From Adiantum capillus-veneris (lineage: Eukaryota; Streptophyta; Polypodiopsida; Polypodiales; Pteridaceae): a DNA stretch of 64,000 nt. The stretch is taken from assembly GCA_014529385.2 (NCBI GenBank), contig CM043953.1, positions 111,474,049-111,538,048 on the forward strand, written 5' to 3'. Each line of letters begins with the position of its first letter. Position 1 is the stretch's first letter. A program made the position numbers and the translations under genes. The notes beneath the pieces are model-generated. The model did not search any database. It was given only the letters and a program-made list of their open reading frames with translations, and was not told the origin of the DNA. Positions 12,549-23,739 of the stretch are shown here, piece by piece.

Positions 12549-14649
12549 TGGTGCAGCCAAAGTTGGTCGACCATAGAAGATGGCACAAGCACGTATGTAT
12601 GGTCTAGCAGGTGCAAACTGAAGGTCTAAAGCAAGTGTGAAAGTCCTTGGCAGACATGAAACAACGGGTGTGTATGACTGATGAGGTTTGCTAGGTTAGA
12701 AGGGCTTCAAAGTGGTCCAATTTGTGTGGTAGGTGAAGGATGTCAGATAGTGCTAGTTTTTTGCTTAAGGTTGTAGAGCTTGAAATGCAGAGGGAGCTGG
12801 TCCAGGTGGATCATTAAACAAAGCTATAGAGTGCAAGATATTGAAGTTTCAAGCTGGAGCGCATTGTGGGTCCGAGATGGACAAGGCAAATGGGGACATG
12901 TGGTCAAAGACAATTTGAAGTGATGGATGTGTAGGCCTTATAATATGGAGCTTGCCAATCTTTTCAGATAGTCAATTGGAGGCAAGATGGGCAAGATATG
13001 GGCAGTTGAAGATTTAAGGTGTGTCCGAGATGGACAAGGTGAACGGGGACATGTGGTCAAAGACAATTTGAAGTGATGGATGTGTAGACCTTATAATATG
13101 GAGCCTGTCAATCTTTTCAGATAGTCAATTGGAGGCAAGATGGACAAGATATGGGCAGTTGAAGATTTAAGGTGGATCGGTTCTGAACATGTTTGGTTGC
13201 AATGGAAAGCATGCCATTTGATGTTTTTTGGGCTAGTCAAGGTTTGAGCAGATAGCATGCACCATATGGAGTCAATAGGATATGACGGCTCTCCATTTTG
13301 AGACTCGGGTGCCCAGTTATGGCTTGTTGAAGTTTGGGACAGTATTTCGAAAGACAATTGTAGATGTTTTTCTCGTGTTTTGGCGGCCTCAATGAGAGTT
13401 TAGTGAAGTTGAAGTGCAGTGGAGATGGAATATTTTGTAGCAATCAAGGTGGCCTTTCACTGGGGCTTTACAGAAGGGAAATTGGGCTTTTGAGAAAGAA
13501 GTAATCATGCAAGGAAGTGGGCATGCAAAAAATATTTTTTTAAGTGATATTGATGGAGTTCTTTAACCCACAAGGGGGTGCTTTAAGCTGAGAATGTCAT
13601 GTGGCTAGGAAATCACCCCATATGCAAAGGGGGAGCCTAGAGGTGCAATGTACATAGGTTGGGCGGTGCCCTTTCTCAAAGGCATCACAAGGGCAAGAGG
13701 AGAGCTCGTAGACCTCACTTCATTGGTGGCCATGGTGGCCTTGGTTGGGTGTTGTGCGCATAGGCCCATTGGCGCAAGTGTGTTGGAGCAAGCGGCGCAT
13801 ATGGCGTTGTTGGGCGTCGCTATTGGTGGACAACACTGGTAATGTCATGCGTTGTTTATGTGGCAAGTGGTTGATCCCGTGCTCGATAGGGTGCCAATAT
13901 TTTGAAGGAATCAGGGGGGGGCCACTAGCGCTAGCACTAGAGCTAGGGGGACTTCTCACGGCATTGCACAAAGGAGTAATGAGAGGAGATGGAAGAAGTC
14001 AACAAGGCCTGCTAAGAGGTGGTTTCACATGCAGTATCTTTGAGTTAAGTGGACAAGTGTCCGTGGTGCTCAAGCATTTTCTAAAAAATACCGGTGCAAC
14101 TCTATAAGAAAAACCTTTTGCCCTTTTTTGTTGTCTTTTAGCGGTCTTTTTGCCTAGACCAATGAGGGTCTTTTGGCAAACCAAGCAAGCCTTTGGCTGT
14201 TTTGCTCCGCGAGTTGTGTGGAAGCCGATTCATGTGTTGGAGCTCTTTGAAGTTGTGCCCACAGAGCAAATATTTGTACGTGGTTGTTTTATTTTAATAA
14301 AGCCATCATTCCCGTCTCTTTTGTGTTGATCCCCCCTTCTCTTCTCTACTTGTGTGCATGTGCTTTTGGGCGTGTGTTGGTAGGTGTGTCCCCTCAAGGT
14401 CTGTTGTGCAAAGAGAGATAGAGGGAGGTTGTGTGTGTGTGGAAGGCTGCAAATTGAGGAGAGGGGGATGATTGGGCTTGTTTGGTGTGTTGCAATGCAT
14501 GTGTGTGTATGGTCATGTGAAAACAACAAATTGCTTGTGAGTTGTGTGAGTTTTGAAGGTGAACTCTAATGGATTGGGGTGTTGTGTATACCTTGGGCTA
14601 TAGGGAGTCATTTTGTTGTGTTTGGGTGTGTTCCCATTCCCCCTCTCCA
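12549..14649 (+). repeat. 3' LTR of element F with an internal tandem duplication
   Basis: Matches 9046-10949 but is about 200 bases longer, mainly because a 153-base segment occurs twice in tandem (12871-13023 and 13024 to about 13173). It ends CCCCCTCTCCA at 14649, where RT sequence of element E begins at once. No polypurine tract as strong as in the other elements precedes it (AAGAAAGGGG at about 12529). Confidence 0.8.
12871..13173. repeat. 153-base tandem duplication in the F 3' LTR
   Basis: Both units start TCCGAGATGGACAAGG and contain AATTTGAAGTGATGGATG and GATAGTCAATTGGAGGCAAG. The 5' LTR has a single version at about 9360-9510. Confidence 0.85.
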
Positions 14650-15048
14650 TCATCCATAAACACCCTAATGAACCACCCAAATATGGATCAATTACCCTAT
14701 TCATCCAATCTTGGAAAGTGGCATAGGCATTCACTAATCCAAATAGCATTTTGCAATAGGTGAAACATCCCAAGGAGAAATGAACATCGTCTTCAATTGG
14801 TCCTCAAGAAAAATTTCTATTTGGAAATACCTCAAAAATCCATGGGGTGATTGGATACCTCTCATGACTTGCCACTTGATTCAAAATCCCATTCTAAAAT
14901 GGAAACATGTAGTGGTTCCTTTTGGTACCCCTTTCAATGGCTTATAATTGATACACACTCTCCATTTCCCATTCTTTTTAGGAGTGAGAACCACTAGGGA
15001 AACCCACTTTGACTCTCCTCAGACTCCTTCACATGATAGAGAATACGT
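14650..15048 (-). pseudogene. Ty3/gypsy reverse transcriptase fragment (element E)
   Basis: On the minus strand the fragment holds VLTPKKNGKWRVCINYKPL (RT block with R-x-C-I-N-Y), then EDQLKTMFISPW and CKMLFGLVNAYATFQDWMN, the decayed form of the M-P-F-G-L-x-N-A-P-A-T-F-Q block. It stops short of the Y-x-D-D box. Frameshifts and stops are present. It is cut exactly at 14649/14650 by the end of the F LTR and at 15048/15049 by the solo LTR. It belongs to element E by orientation and by its place between the protease and the pol tail. Confidence 0.85.
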
Positions 15049-16976
15049 TGGTACAGCCAAATGCTGTCCATGGTAGAAATGGGCCCAAGCGGGGCTATGT
15101 GATCGAGCAGGTGCAGGCCCAGGTGATAATGCAGCTGTGAAGTGCGGTTGCAGCTAGGTGGAAGTGGAGATGTATGCTTGATGCGGCTTTTTAGGCCGAC
15201 GGTATGTTGCATATGGCCAAACAGGGATATGGCCCTATATACCCGAAATGATAGTTTTGTGTGCCAAAAATGTGGTGCTCGGTGTGCTTTTCGAGCAGGT
15301 CCAGACGGCTCGTCAAACGGAGCCCTGGGGCTCAAGATATTGCGGTTTAAAGCTAAAGTGTGTAGCAGATCTCCGACGGATAGGGTAGCTAGGGACAGGT
15401 GTCCCGGGCTGATGTCAGTGCATATGTGTGTAGTGCTCACAGTATGGAGCATGCCGGTCTTCTCGGATCATCCATTGGAGGCTCGGGGAGAAAGTTATGG
15501 GGCGTCGAAGATTTGACGGGGGCCACTTTCGAGGCGGATGGGCCGCATTGGGAAATGCGCCAGCTGGTGTTTTTTTGGGCTCACAAGGTGTCTGGTGGGT
15601 AGTGTGCACTATGTGGAGCTAGTCGGAGTCGACAGCACTTGAATCGGAGCCCGAGGCATGGAGATATGCTTGGTCGAAGTCAGCAGTTCGTAGCGAACGT
15701 AGAAAGCCAGATGTTTTTTTCTCGTTTTTGAGTGCTCTGTTCGAGGTCAGTATACGGACGGAAGGCGCCACTGGCATGTGAAGTTGAAGATTGGGATACC
15801 GGGTTCTAGCCGGGCCAAATGGCAGGTGCGTAGGCCGACCGAGCAGGTGGGGGCAGTCATTTCAGATTGGGGAGGATGTTTATGAGGTTTTTGAGGGTGA
15901 GTTTTGGGAGGCCAAGGGGTGTTGCTTTCAGGCCCGCCATGTGGCGCTCTATTATCCCATAGGTGCAGTTCGGCCGTCCGATGGCGGACTGTATAAGCAG
16001 GAACGCGACCTCCTTAGGGTTATGTGAAGCAAGAGAGCTCTTGGAGCTCCGTGGCTATGGTGTTGGGCCGGTGACGCTGTGTTGGCCGAATGCGGCGCAC
16101 GGTGGCGATCCGTGGATGTTTTGGCCAAGGCAAGCGACGCCAGGGGCTGCGTGCCCGCGCGGGGAAGTGATGACGTGGCATGATTGCGTGGCTAGCCCGG
16201 TTTCACATGGGCAGTGGCCCTCGTTGCAAAATTCTTTTGAGGAGGAGGTTTTTTACCCGCCTAGGAGCAACGACGGCGCCGTCGTTGCTCCCTAGGGGCT
16301 CATATGAGATAGAGAGGGTCTTAGGATAGTCAAAGTGGGGGACTTCGAAATGCCAAGTGTCGATGAGAAGAGAAAAATGCTAAAATCAAGAGGAGGCCCT
16401 CACAAAAACGTTTTTTTTGGAAGGAGAAAGGGGATTTTTTGGAGAGCTTTTTGTCTGCTCGTTTGGAGCCATGGAGAGCTCACGAGGAGTAGGAAGACTA
16501 TGGAAACTTTGTGCCCGGGCTTGAGTGGGGCTCGCCCTTTTGTGTGTTTTGTTCCACGCCGGTTGCGGTGATGAGGATTGTACAGTTTTTTGGTGTGCCT
16601 ATGAAAGAGAAGGCCCCATTGCAGTGAGTTTCGTGCGTCATCTCGCCCCCCCCTTCCCCCCTTCTCTTCTGCTCTCGTGTGCGTGCGTGCGGGCATGTGC
16701 GGCAAGTGTTGCCCCCCCGAGGAAGTGGTACAGGGAAACAAAGAGAGAGAGAGTTTGTGTGGTGTTTTTGAGCGTGTGGGAGAGCGCAAAGGCTGTTGCA
16801 TTGGTGCGTGTGTGAAGTGTGGTGCTCCGCGCGTTGTAGCGGAGTGATTTTGGATCGGTGGGTCGATTGCGTCGATCGAAGTTGTTTTTTCAATGGATTG
16901 GGGTGCAGTGTGTGCCCTGGCCTAGAGAAGGCAACCGTGTTGGCGCGCTGGGCGTGATCCCCATTCCCCCTCTCCA
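15049..16976 (+). mobile_element. Solo LTR of the F family, CpG-rich
   Basis: A third F-type LTR, starting TGGTACAGCC and ending CCCCCTCTCCA, flanked on both sides by ACGT, which may be a four-base target duplication. Both flanks are minus-strand gypsy coding DNA (RT to the left, protease to the right), so it sits alone inside E. Unlike the two LTRs of F it keeps many CpG and GCG sites, as expected of a younger copy that has suffered less methyl-cytosine decay. Confidence 0.7.
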
Positions 16977-17810
16977 ACGTGAATCTAGTAGCTTATTTTC
17001 TCTTGCCACAATGCCTCCTTCTGAATTTCACATAACCTCATTAACTTCTGTGTTTTTGGCTTGTATCCCTGCCTGTATCCCTCCTTAAGTATGATTTGTG
17101 CTCTACTCTCTTTGCTCCCTACAAATCCTTGCGCTCCGTTGCAAACAAATTGGGATAAGAAGCACAAAGCTAGACATAAATTTCCTTCTCCTGCTTGGTT
17201 TGCCCAACATATCCACCACCTGCTCTACACCTATACCATGCACCTGAGGTGGAACATATTTCTTTGTAGGGGGATCCTCTACTATGACACTAAACAAATC
17301 AACATCAATTTTCAAGATATCATCATCATTCTCCTCTTCCCCTATGGTGCTGGTGTAGTCTTTATCAAAGCTATTTTGATCTCATACTTATAGCATGTGG
17401 TCAAATTCCCTTCATCTCTTGCTGCCATAGGATGACACCGGCTCTCTCTAGTCTTTAGGTCTAGCACTACTTGCCTTCCCTTATCTTTATTAGGCAAGGT
17501 AAACACCCTGCTCTTCCAATCTTTCTTAGCCCTTGTTTCCAACAACCACATCCTCCCGAAGATGATAAAGTACGCATTGTCTCCTGCCTTCATCACAAAA
17601 AAATTAATCAAACACTCTATTCCCATTACCTTCACCCTTCCGTCCTGAGCCACATCTAAACACTTTGCCTTCGCATGGTTGGCCATCCTCATGTTTACAT
17701 TTTACTTTTTCACCACTTTAATACCTGCCTCATTCATAGCCACCTCCATCATGACACAAACATGGGCTCCTCCACCTATATAAGGTTGTACCTGAATCTT
17801 CTTTTCAATG
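16977..17810 (-). pseudogene. Gypsy aspartic protease region (element E)
   Basis: The minus strand reads IGGGAHVCVMMEVAM, then after a stop MRMANHAKAKCLDVAQDGRV, VKVMGIECLINFFV and YFIIFGRMWLLETRAKKDW. This is the plant gypsy protease layout: active-site box followed by the I-L-G-R-P-W-L...D-W box. In the active site the expected Asp of D-[ST/G]-G-A is Gly, so this copy could not be catalytic. The clear part is 17342-17810; between 17341 and 16977 no further domain is recognised. The solo LTR lies between this and the RT fragment. Confidence 0.72.
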
Positions 17811-19142
17811 ATTGCCTCCACAAGAGGAAGAATATCCGTTAGACCCGCTACCCTCAAGGCTATGTTTTACACCACATGTACATTCCCTTTGGCCCTTGGT
17901 AGCATCATGCTAATGTTGGTTGACCATTGTTGCCTTAGCTTTGGATTCATCATCACCAGCTACCCAAAAGTGACATTGACTCTTTGAGATTGAATGTCAC
18001 TTACCAAGTCATATTCTAGATGGTCGTGCCCAAGCTGAAATTCCGCCTCCTTGATCTTGTGCTGCCTCCTTATCTTGCTAGTTTTTGGTTGTTTCTTGCC
18101 CTCATATACCTTCTCTTTACCCTTGCAAGCTCTGGTTTCCCACTTGGTTTATGTCTCCTTCTCAGCACTTGCCCTCTTATTGTCCAAAACATCCACTTCC
18201 TGCTTATCCACCCCAATAATATTAGCCTAGAGACTCCATCAACATTTGGCGAGGCTGGCTGCACTGCATTCTTGACAGCCTACTCCCTTTTTCCATTGAA
18301 CTGCCCTTGACCTCTCCCTCTAGCAAACAACTGGTAAATACCTCCTCTTTTCCTTGGTGTTTGCGGGCAATCTAGAGCATAGTGACCCTCTTCACCCGGA
18401 GTTGTAGCACGTGCTCGGCAACAGCCTTGCCCTACCTCTTCCTTCTCTTGACTCTCCCCTGTCCATCACACTTAGCCCTGTAATTCTTGCATTTTCTTTG
18501 ATAGATCCTGGATCGTGCCCACCCACTGCTGGAGAATAGCATCCATAACCCTATTCCCTTCATTTTCCTCTTGGGTTGCCTCTCACGGACTTTGCGATTG
18601 AACAAGCACCATCATTTCATAGCACGTTACACCTTGTTCTATCTTCTTCTTAATATTCATGCTCTTTGATCTTGCAATCGCCATATTCCCATTGATGTCC
18701 GGGCTTTCATAGTCCACCTTTTCTCTCACTTTAGGATGTAGACATGCCATAATTTATCCAATTTGAAATACTCACCACTGGCCAATTGTATAGCCGCTGC
18801 TAGCTCCACCCAAAAAGCTTCAAAACAATCCAAAAAACAGATTAAACTCCTCACTTACATCCTATTTTAGGGCCTTTAGCTTCACATCCATATCCACTGG
18901 GATGTTTCTTTGCAAAAATCATGCAAAAACCACATTCGTAGAGTTGTCCATGCCCGTCTTGGCTCCCCTTCCAAAGCTTCTATCCGCAACTTAGCTTTAC
19001 CATACATCACCAATGAAAAAGCTTGCATTTTTCTATCCTCATTTGTTATCTGCAGAGACAACATGTACAACTCAAAATTTGCAAGCTATTCATCCGAATT
19101 CTCTTCACGTAAGAAAATTGAATCATAGCTTTGTGTCGCCAT
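17811..19142 (-). pseudogene. Gypsy gag region (element E)
   Basis: A minus-strand ATG at 19142 (MATQSYDS) opens about 80 bases after the LTR end. After an early stop the gag capsid is visible: FELYMLSLQITNEDRKMQAF, then YGKAKLRIEALEGEPRRAWT and FLHDF (19100-18890). A zinc knuckle remnant near 18380-18440 reads C-Y-N then, one frame over, GEEGHYALDCP; one Cys is Ser and a frameshift splits it. The rest has many stops. Gag would form the particle and bind RNA. The copy is dead. Confidence 0.65.
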
Positions 19143-19200
19143 GCTTCCCAATGCAAAAGACACTTCTTTATGTCAAACAAGGAGCAATAAGTGCACCTCC

Positions 19201-19220
19201 TCCATGGGGGCACAAGAAGA
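19201..19220 (-). other. Primer-binding-site region of element E
   Basis: Lies directly after the LTR end (minus strand) and aligns with the corresponding place in F (TCTTxTxGTxCCCCCAxxGAGG pattern). tRNA not identified. Confidence 0.4.
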
Positions 19221-20379
19221 TGGAGAGAGGGAACAAGGAACACACCCAGTACACACAAAAATGTCCCTACACAACTCAAGCTATTCACATCACCCCTATC
19301 CTTTCAAATACACCTTCAAAAAACACCAATCATGCCAATTAGGCCCTACCCGCATGCTTCACAAACTTAAACACCTTATATAGCTCTGCACTCAAGCCCA
19401 TTCACCTTGCAATGCTTGTTTCACGGGCATTTTTACACACAAAATTTCTGTCACCCTCTTTGCAACACTAAACACTACTGGCTCATCGTACATCTATACA
19501 CACACACGACATCACAGATTGTGCAAGAGAGGTCAAAAAAAAGAAGGGGGGGAAGGAGGAATGACATGGAATGCAACAACGATGTCTGTCATTTCTCAAA
19601 ATCTGACTACAAATCTTGTGCAACTGGAATCATGAAATTCTTTCTCTCTTCTTGGCTCCATCGAGCTCCCAACTGTTAAAAAAACCCTTCTTGGCCTTGC
19701 TTCTTCTCTCCCATAGAGCTCCCAAAGACAAAAACTTCAAAAAAGGCCCAAAAAATGTTTTTTTAATAAATCTCTTATAGAGTCTGCTTCACATTTGGAA
19801 GTTTGCAATTGATTGGTCTACTTTGGCACCCACACTTGGAATTATTAGAAGGAAGTGTTAGCATACATGAGCATCACTTTTACTCATGGCGGGCAAAGAC
19901 AGTGACGTCATTGCTCCCTTGAGCACTTTTGCCTCCAATAAAAGCTTTGGGGAGGGGGGGCCTAAGCCCTCCATGTGAGCATGCCCCACAGGCCACGTTG
20001 CCACATGATCACCCTGTCCATGTTCCACCGCTACCCAAAACAGCCGGTCTCTTGCCCACATGCATCCAACACACCACCAATATAGCACCCCTTGCTGGCC
20101 GCCATAGATCCACACACCAAGAGTTCTCTCTCTCTCCCTTGATCATGCCCTCAATGGGGTTCATTCCACAATATGGCACTTTGGACACCATGGACCTTCC
20201 ATCCCAACTGGCCACTTTCAGAGCTCTTTTGGCCTAAAAGTCCACGTTAGACATACATCCCCCCTATCACTTGCCTGCCCAAGGATTTCACAATTGCTTT
20301 AGCACCTTATCCTACACTCATAGGTACCCGTAGCACTGCTTGGCACTACCTCTAGGCCCGACCAACTTTGGTTGCACTA
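19221..20379 (-). repeat. 5' LTR of element E (about 1.16 kb)
   Basis: On the minus strand it starts TAGTGCAACCAAAGTTGG at 20379 and ends CCCTCTCTCCA at 19221. The start and end resemble those of the F LTRs, and the first 220 bases match the 3' LTR at about 6985-7180. It is shorter than the F LTRs. The copia integrase begins at once to the right, so E inserted into that copia copy. Confidence 0.65.
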
Positions 20380-20382
20380 GCA

Positions 20383-21990
20383 TGTTGAATTGTCTTCTAA
20401 TGCATCATTTAGTACATAAAGTCCTTAAACTTAGAGGAGATGTACTCGCCTCCATCATCATCTCGTACAGCTTTAATATTTCTACCTAATTGGTTCTCTA
20501 CCATTGCTAAGAACTACTAAAAGACACTAAAGACTTTGCTCTTTTGCTTCAAGAGATAAACCCACACCTTCCTAGTAGAGTCACTATGAGTGTTAGGTAG
20601 TGCCGCCCTACAGACTTAACACGCATAGGTCTGGATAAGTCCCTATGAACAAGATCTAGAGGGCTTCCTAATTACTTGCCTAAAGGCACTGAGGTTAACC
20701 TAGTCTATTTTCCATAAATGGAGTGCTCACATAAAGAAAAATCAGAGTAATCTAACACGTGGATATAACCAAAATGCTACAATACGTTCATTCCTTTCAA
20801 ACTCATATGTAGAAACAAAATTCTCTTTCATGGAAGAGACATAGAGTGAATTTACAATGAGCCAAACTTCTTGCCTTTAAACATGGCCAAGTTCCCTTTC
20901 TTGATTATCCAAGAACCATATGCAAAAATAGTGGTGTAGCCCCAATCATCAAATTGCCCTAGAGACATGAATTTTTTTGTCAGTTTGGGTACAAGTCTGA
21001 CATTATGTAGCATAAACTTGGTGTCATTGTGCATACAAAGTTTTATGGCCTCAATACTGCCTATATCAAGCTCATAAGAACTACCCAACCTATGAGGAGT
21101 CACATGAAAGTTGGTGTCAGAGTCCACTAATTAATTCTGGGCATAACACTCATCAAGAGCTAAAAATACATCAAGTGTCAAATTCGTAGTGAAGATCAAC
21201 ACATCTGAAGGCTTTGTCACATCAAGAACAATATCAACACCCGGAGACTCAATAAAATTTTAGTTATTTTATCTTCACAATGCTCTTAGATGTGTTAGAC
21301 TTCGCTTTTTCTTTGCCCTTTTCACACTATAATGAATGATAGTCCTTCTTCATGTGTCCCTTTTTATGGCAGTGATAACATTAAATGTTCTTCATGTCTC
21401 TTCCACAACTTTTGTATGACTACTCTTGCAATCCTGAGAGGGATCGCCAACTATGACCATGCTACCTTGGCTTGTCATGGTGGCCACTAGTCATATACAC
21501 ATCACCCAACCCACTCTCATCAAGAGATTGACGTCTAATCTCCTCAATGAGAAATGCTATAATAACATCAGTGAAAACAAGATTACCCTTAGGGACAAAG
21601 TTACTAATGGCTGTATTGAACGTATCCCATGATAATGGAAACAAACATACCAAGAAGATGGCCTTCATCTCATCATTAAAGTTAAGACCTTTGGAAGTAA
21701 GATGCATAAAAACATTGTCGAACTCATTTAAATGAGAGCTAACACTACTACCTTCTTTCATGTTCATGCGCATAAGTTTCTTTATGACAAAAACCTTGTT
21801 TGAGGTACTTTTACCATCCCATGTTGCACAAAAGGCATCCCATAAATGTTTGGCATTGGGCTTACTGATTATGATGGAGCCCGACGTCCAATGCTTGGAT
21901 TCAAAAAACGTCATGCAACGACCCTCACAAAAGGCTATGCAAACTCAAAGACTAGACACAGTCCTAGATAGGGTGCTTTTGGATTGAGTC
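20383..21990 (-). pseudogene. Ty1/copia gag-protease-integrase fragment
   Basis: Minus strand, in order. Gag of the UBN2 type (21990-21462: KHLWDAFCATWDGKSTSNKV, MKEGSSVSSHLNEFD, SKGLNFNDEMKAIFL, EEIRRQ). A zinc knuckle CYHCHKKGHMKKDYH near 21340-21380 with the last Cys changed to Tyr. The protease and pre-integrase part (21127-20852: DSDTNFHVTPHR, VRLVPKLTKKFMSLGQFDDW, YGSWIIKKGN), where the DSGA active site has become DSD. The integrase start (about 20800-20390: DLVHRDLSRPMRVKS, VENQLGRNIKAVRDDGGEYI). Stops and frameshifts occur throughout. It is cut in the integrase core by element E; the missing part was not found on E's left side. Confidence 0.85.
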
Positions 21991-22309
21991 TTAGAAACAG
22001 GTAGGTAACTTAGAAACAACTGGGTAACTGCCAAGAACAAGCTACAGAAATGGCTGCACTAGATCAAGAATCTACCAGCTGTAGACAAATTTTGAAATGG
22101 CATAAAGAGAAGGATACTAGATGCAAATTTCAACAAAATTTTGACAGCATAATGGCATAAAATGACTCACAAAACCAAAAGACCATCCATAATGAGTAAC
22201 AATCTAAGAGTCCCTCTTGATTAAAATCTCAAACACACTCTACAACACTGCATGCATATCCGCGATAAATAGTCGTTCAAAAAATCAATGAGCATAGAAG
22301 CTCTGAGAA

Positions 22310-23139
22310 TGTAATACGTACATGAAACTAACATGGCTACACTGAAACTCAGAGAAAATCCATCTTTGAACCACATAATTCATAAATCATTGAGCACTCT
22401 TGTGTGTGTGCACGCCAAAAAATGGTTTTCCAAAGTTGATGCCGATGCCAAAACCAATGCTAAGAGTGTATGTGTGGGAGAAGACGCTGGGGTTATCTAT
22501 GCGTATGCCAAAATTAGCCCCTCTTTTCTCTCTATGATGATGCTAAGAGGGAAATTGGATGAGAGAGATGTTGATCCTGATTGTGTCTCTTTCGATGCTG
22601 AAGGTGTGTGTACGTGTGTGTATGCACATACACACACACATCTATAGCTTTGCTACACAATAGCCAAGAACTACCAACGTTGCCTTCAAAAAACTACTAG
22701 CGCTATGTATGTTTCTTGCATGTAGTGCTATTGAGTTGTAGGAAAAATTTAAACGCCTTGCTTTGCTTGCAGAGTTCCAATTTCTTTTGCAACGCTATGC
22801 TTGCAAATTTTCAACGCTACTAAGTTTGTTTGCTGAGTGTTATCTAGTTGCCTTGCAATTTTCAGAGCTTTGGTGTTCTAATGCTCAAAGCCTTAACTGG
22901 TTTTGAAGTCCATGCATGCACCATCGAAGCTGAGAAGATTGTATGCTCTAATACGACTTGTGAGTGCATGCAAGAGAATATGCATGCGAGTGCGAGTGCG
23001 AGTGCAGTGTAGCAGAGATGGTGTTTGGTGGAGCTCTCGGTGAGAAGATTACTCACCACTCCTTATTCATCTATTTTATCCAAAGAATAAGGTATTAAGG
23101 TTAGTGATGGGTGTTGGCAACTTGGCTTGGACCCTAACA
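22310..23139 (-). repeat. Possible 5' LTR of the copia element
   Basis: On the minus strand TGTTAGGGTCCAAGCC begins at 23139 and a possible CA end at 22310 is followed by TTCTCAGAGC, a decayed form of the copia primer site TGGTATCAGAGC. It lies at the right distance upstream of gag. No second LTR is in the window to confirm it. Frames inside (22333-22647) show no domain. Confidence 0.42.
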
Positions 23140-23159
23140 CCTCCCTACCTTAGATAGTG

Positions 23160-23735
23160 CTCCTTATTGCAGGTAGCAAGGGCAAAGGGGGTGGAACAGA
23201 AGAAGGAGGAACCTATGAAGCCTAAGGCAAAATAGGATCCTCTGACTTCCAAAGTACAAATAAAGAAGAAGAACACTTTTTCCTCTAGAAAGAGTCCAAG
23301 AAGGACACAAACACATAGCAAGTACAAGTTAAAGCCTAAGGAGGAGAAGAAGAAGGAGACAAAGTCTATAGAGGAGAATAAGAAGGAGACAAAGGAGTAG
23401 GAGGACGCAAAGGAGGAGAAGAAGAGGCAAAGGATCAAAAGAAGGAGGAGCCAAAGGCTGAGAAGGAGAATAAGAAAGAGGCTACTGAGAGGACAAAATG
23501 AAGGAGGAGCCAAAGGCTAAGGAGGAGAATTAGAAAGAGGCTACTGAGAGGACAAAATGAAGGAGGAAGAAGAGACAAAGGAGTAGAAGAAGGACATTTT
23601 GTAAAGAGCACATACCATTTTGTAGAGAATGTACATTATTTCTCCTTGAGAACCAACATTTTGTATAGCTATACATCCCTTGTAGAACTAAAACTTTTAA
23701 ATAGAGAAAATACAAGAAAATTGAGACAAAGGCTT
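23160..23735. repeat. Purine-rich Lys/Glu-type low-complexity stretch with a 59-base tandem repeat
   Basis: The plus strand is dominated by AAGGAGGAGAAG-like units and reads as Lys/Glu-rich peptide with stops. A 59-base unit beginning AAGGAGGAGCCAAAGGCT occurs at 23442 and 23501, and a third starts near 23560. It may be the remnant of a charged, repetitive coding region, but no start, stop or domain supports a gene. Frames on the minus strand are mirror artefacts. Confidence 0.6.
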
Positions 23736-23739
23736 CACT

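Larger units (their letters stand above)
9046..14649 (+). mobile_element. Element F: long-LTR, gag-only non-autonomous retrotransposon
   Basis: Two direct LTR copies (9046-10949 and 12549-14649) enclose only 1.6 kb of internal DNA. The LTRs begin with [TA]-containing forms of TGGTGCAGCCAAAGTTGG and end CCCCCTCTCCA. Shared landmarks include GGTGTGTATGACTGATGAGG near the start and GGGCTATAGGGAG near the end. The internal part carries a decayed gag-like frame and no protease, RT, RNase H or integrase. The design resembles the TR-GAG type of non-autonomous plant element. No clean 5-base target duplication is seen (ATAGT left, TCATC right), so it may have arisen by recombination between copies or its flanks have decayed. 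It lies inside element E in the opposite orientation. Confidence 0.72.
6020..20379 (-). mobile_element. Element E: minus-strand Ty3/gypsy retrotransposon, broken by nested insertions
   Basis: Read on the minus strand, the parts come in the correct order: 5' LTR (20379-19221), gag from 19142, zinc knuckle near 18400, protease about 17810-17350, RT 15048-14650, pol C-terminal tail 7620-7250, polypurine tract 7187-7197 and a 3' LTR starting at 7180. Between these lie a solo LTR (15049-16976), element F (9046-14649) and an unassigned stretch (7621-9045). The left end of the 3' LTR is not located; 6020 is only where it would end if it were as long as the 5' LTR. The two LTRs match well over their first 220 bases (compare 20160-20379 with about 6985-7180). 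No target duplication was found. E is the best candidate for an autonomous partner of F, because their LTR starts and ends agree. Confidence 0.55.

Noticed and set aside
12221..12616. 131-residue minus-strand frame
   Set aside because: Crosses the G22 run and the LTR border of F; it is a shadow of gag and LTR sequence.
23145..23513. 122-residue hydrophobic minus-strand frame
   Set aside because: Complement of a GA-rich repeat; Leu/Ser/Phe-rich only for that reason.
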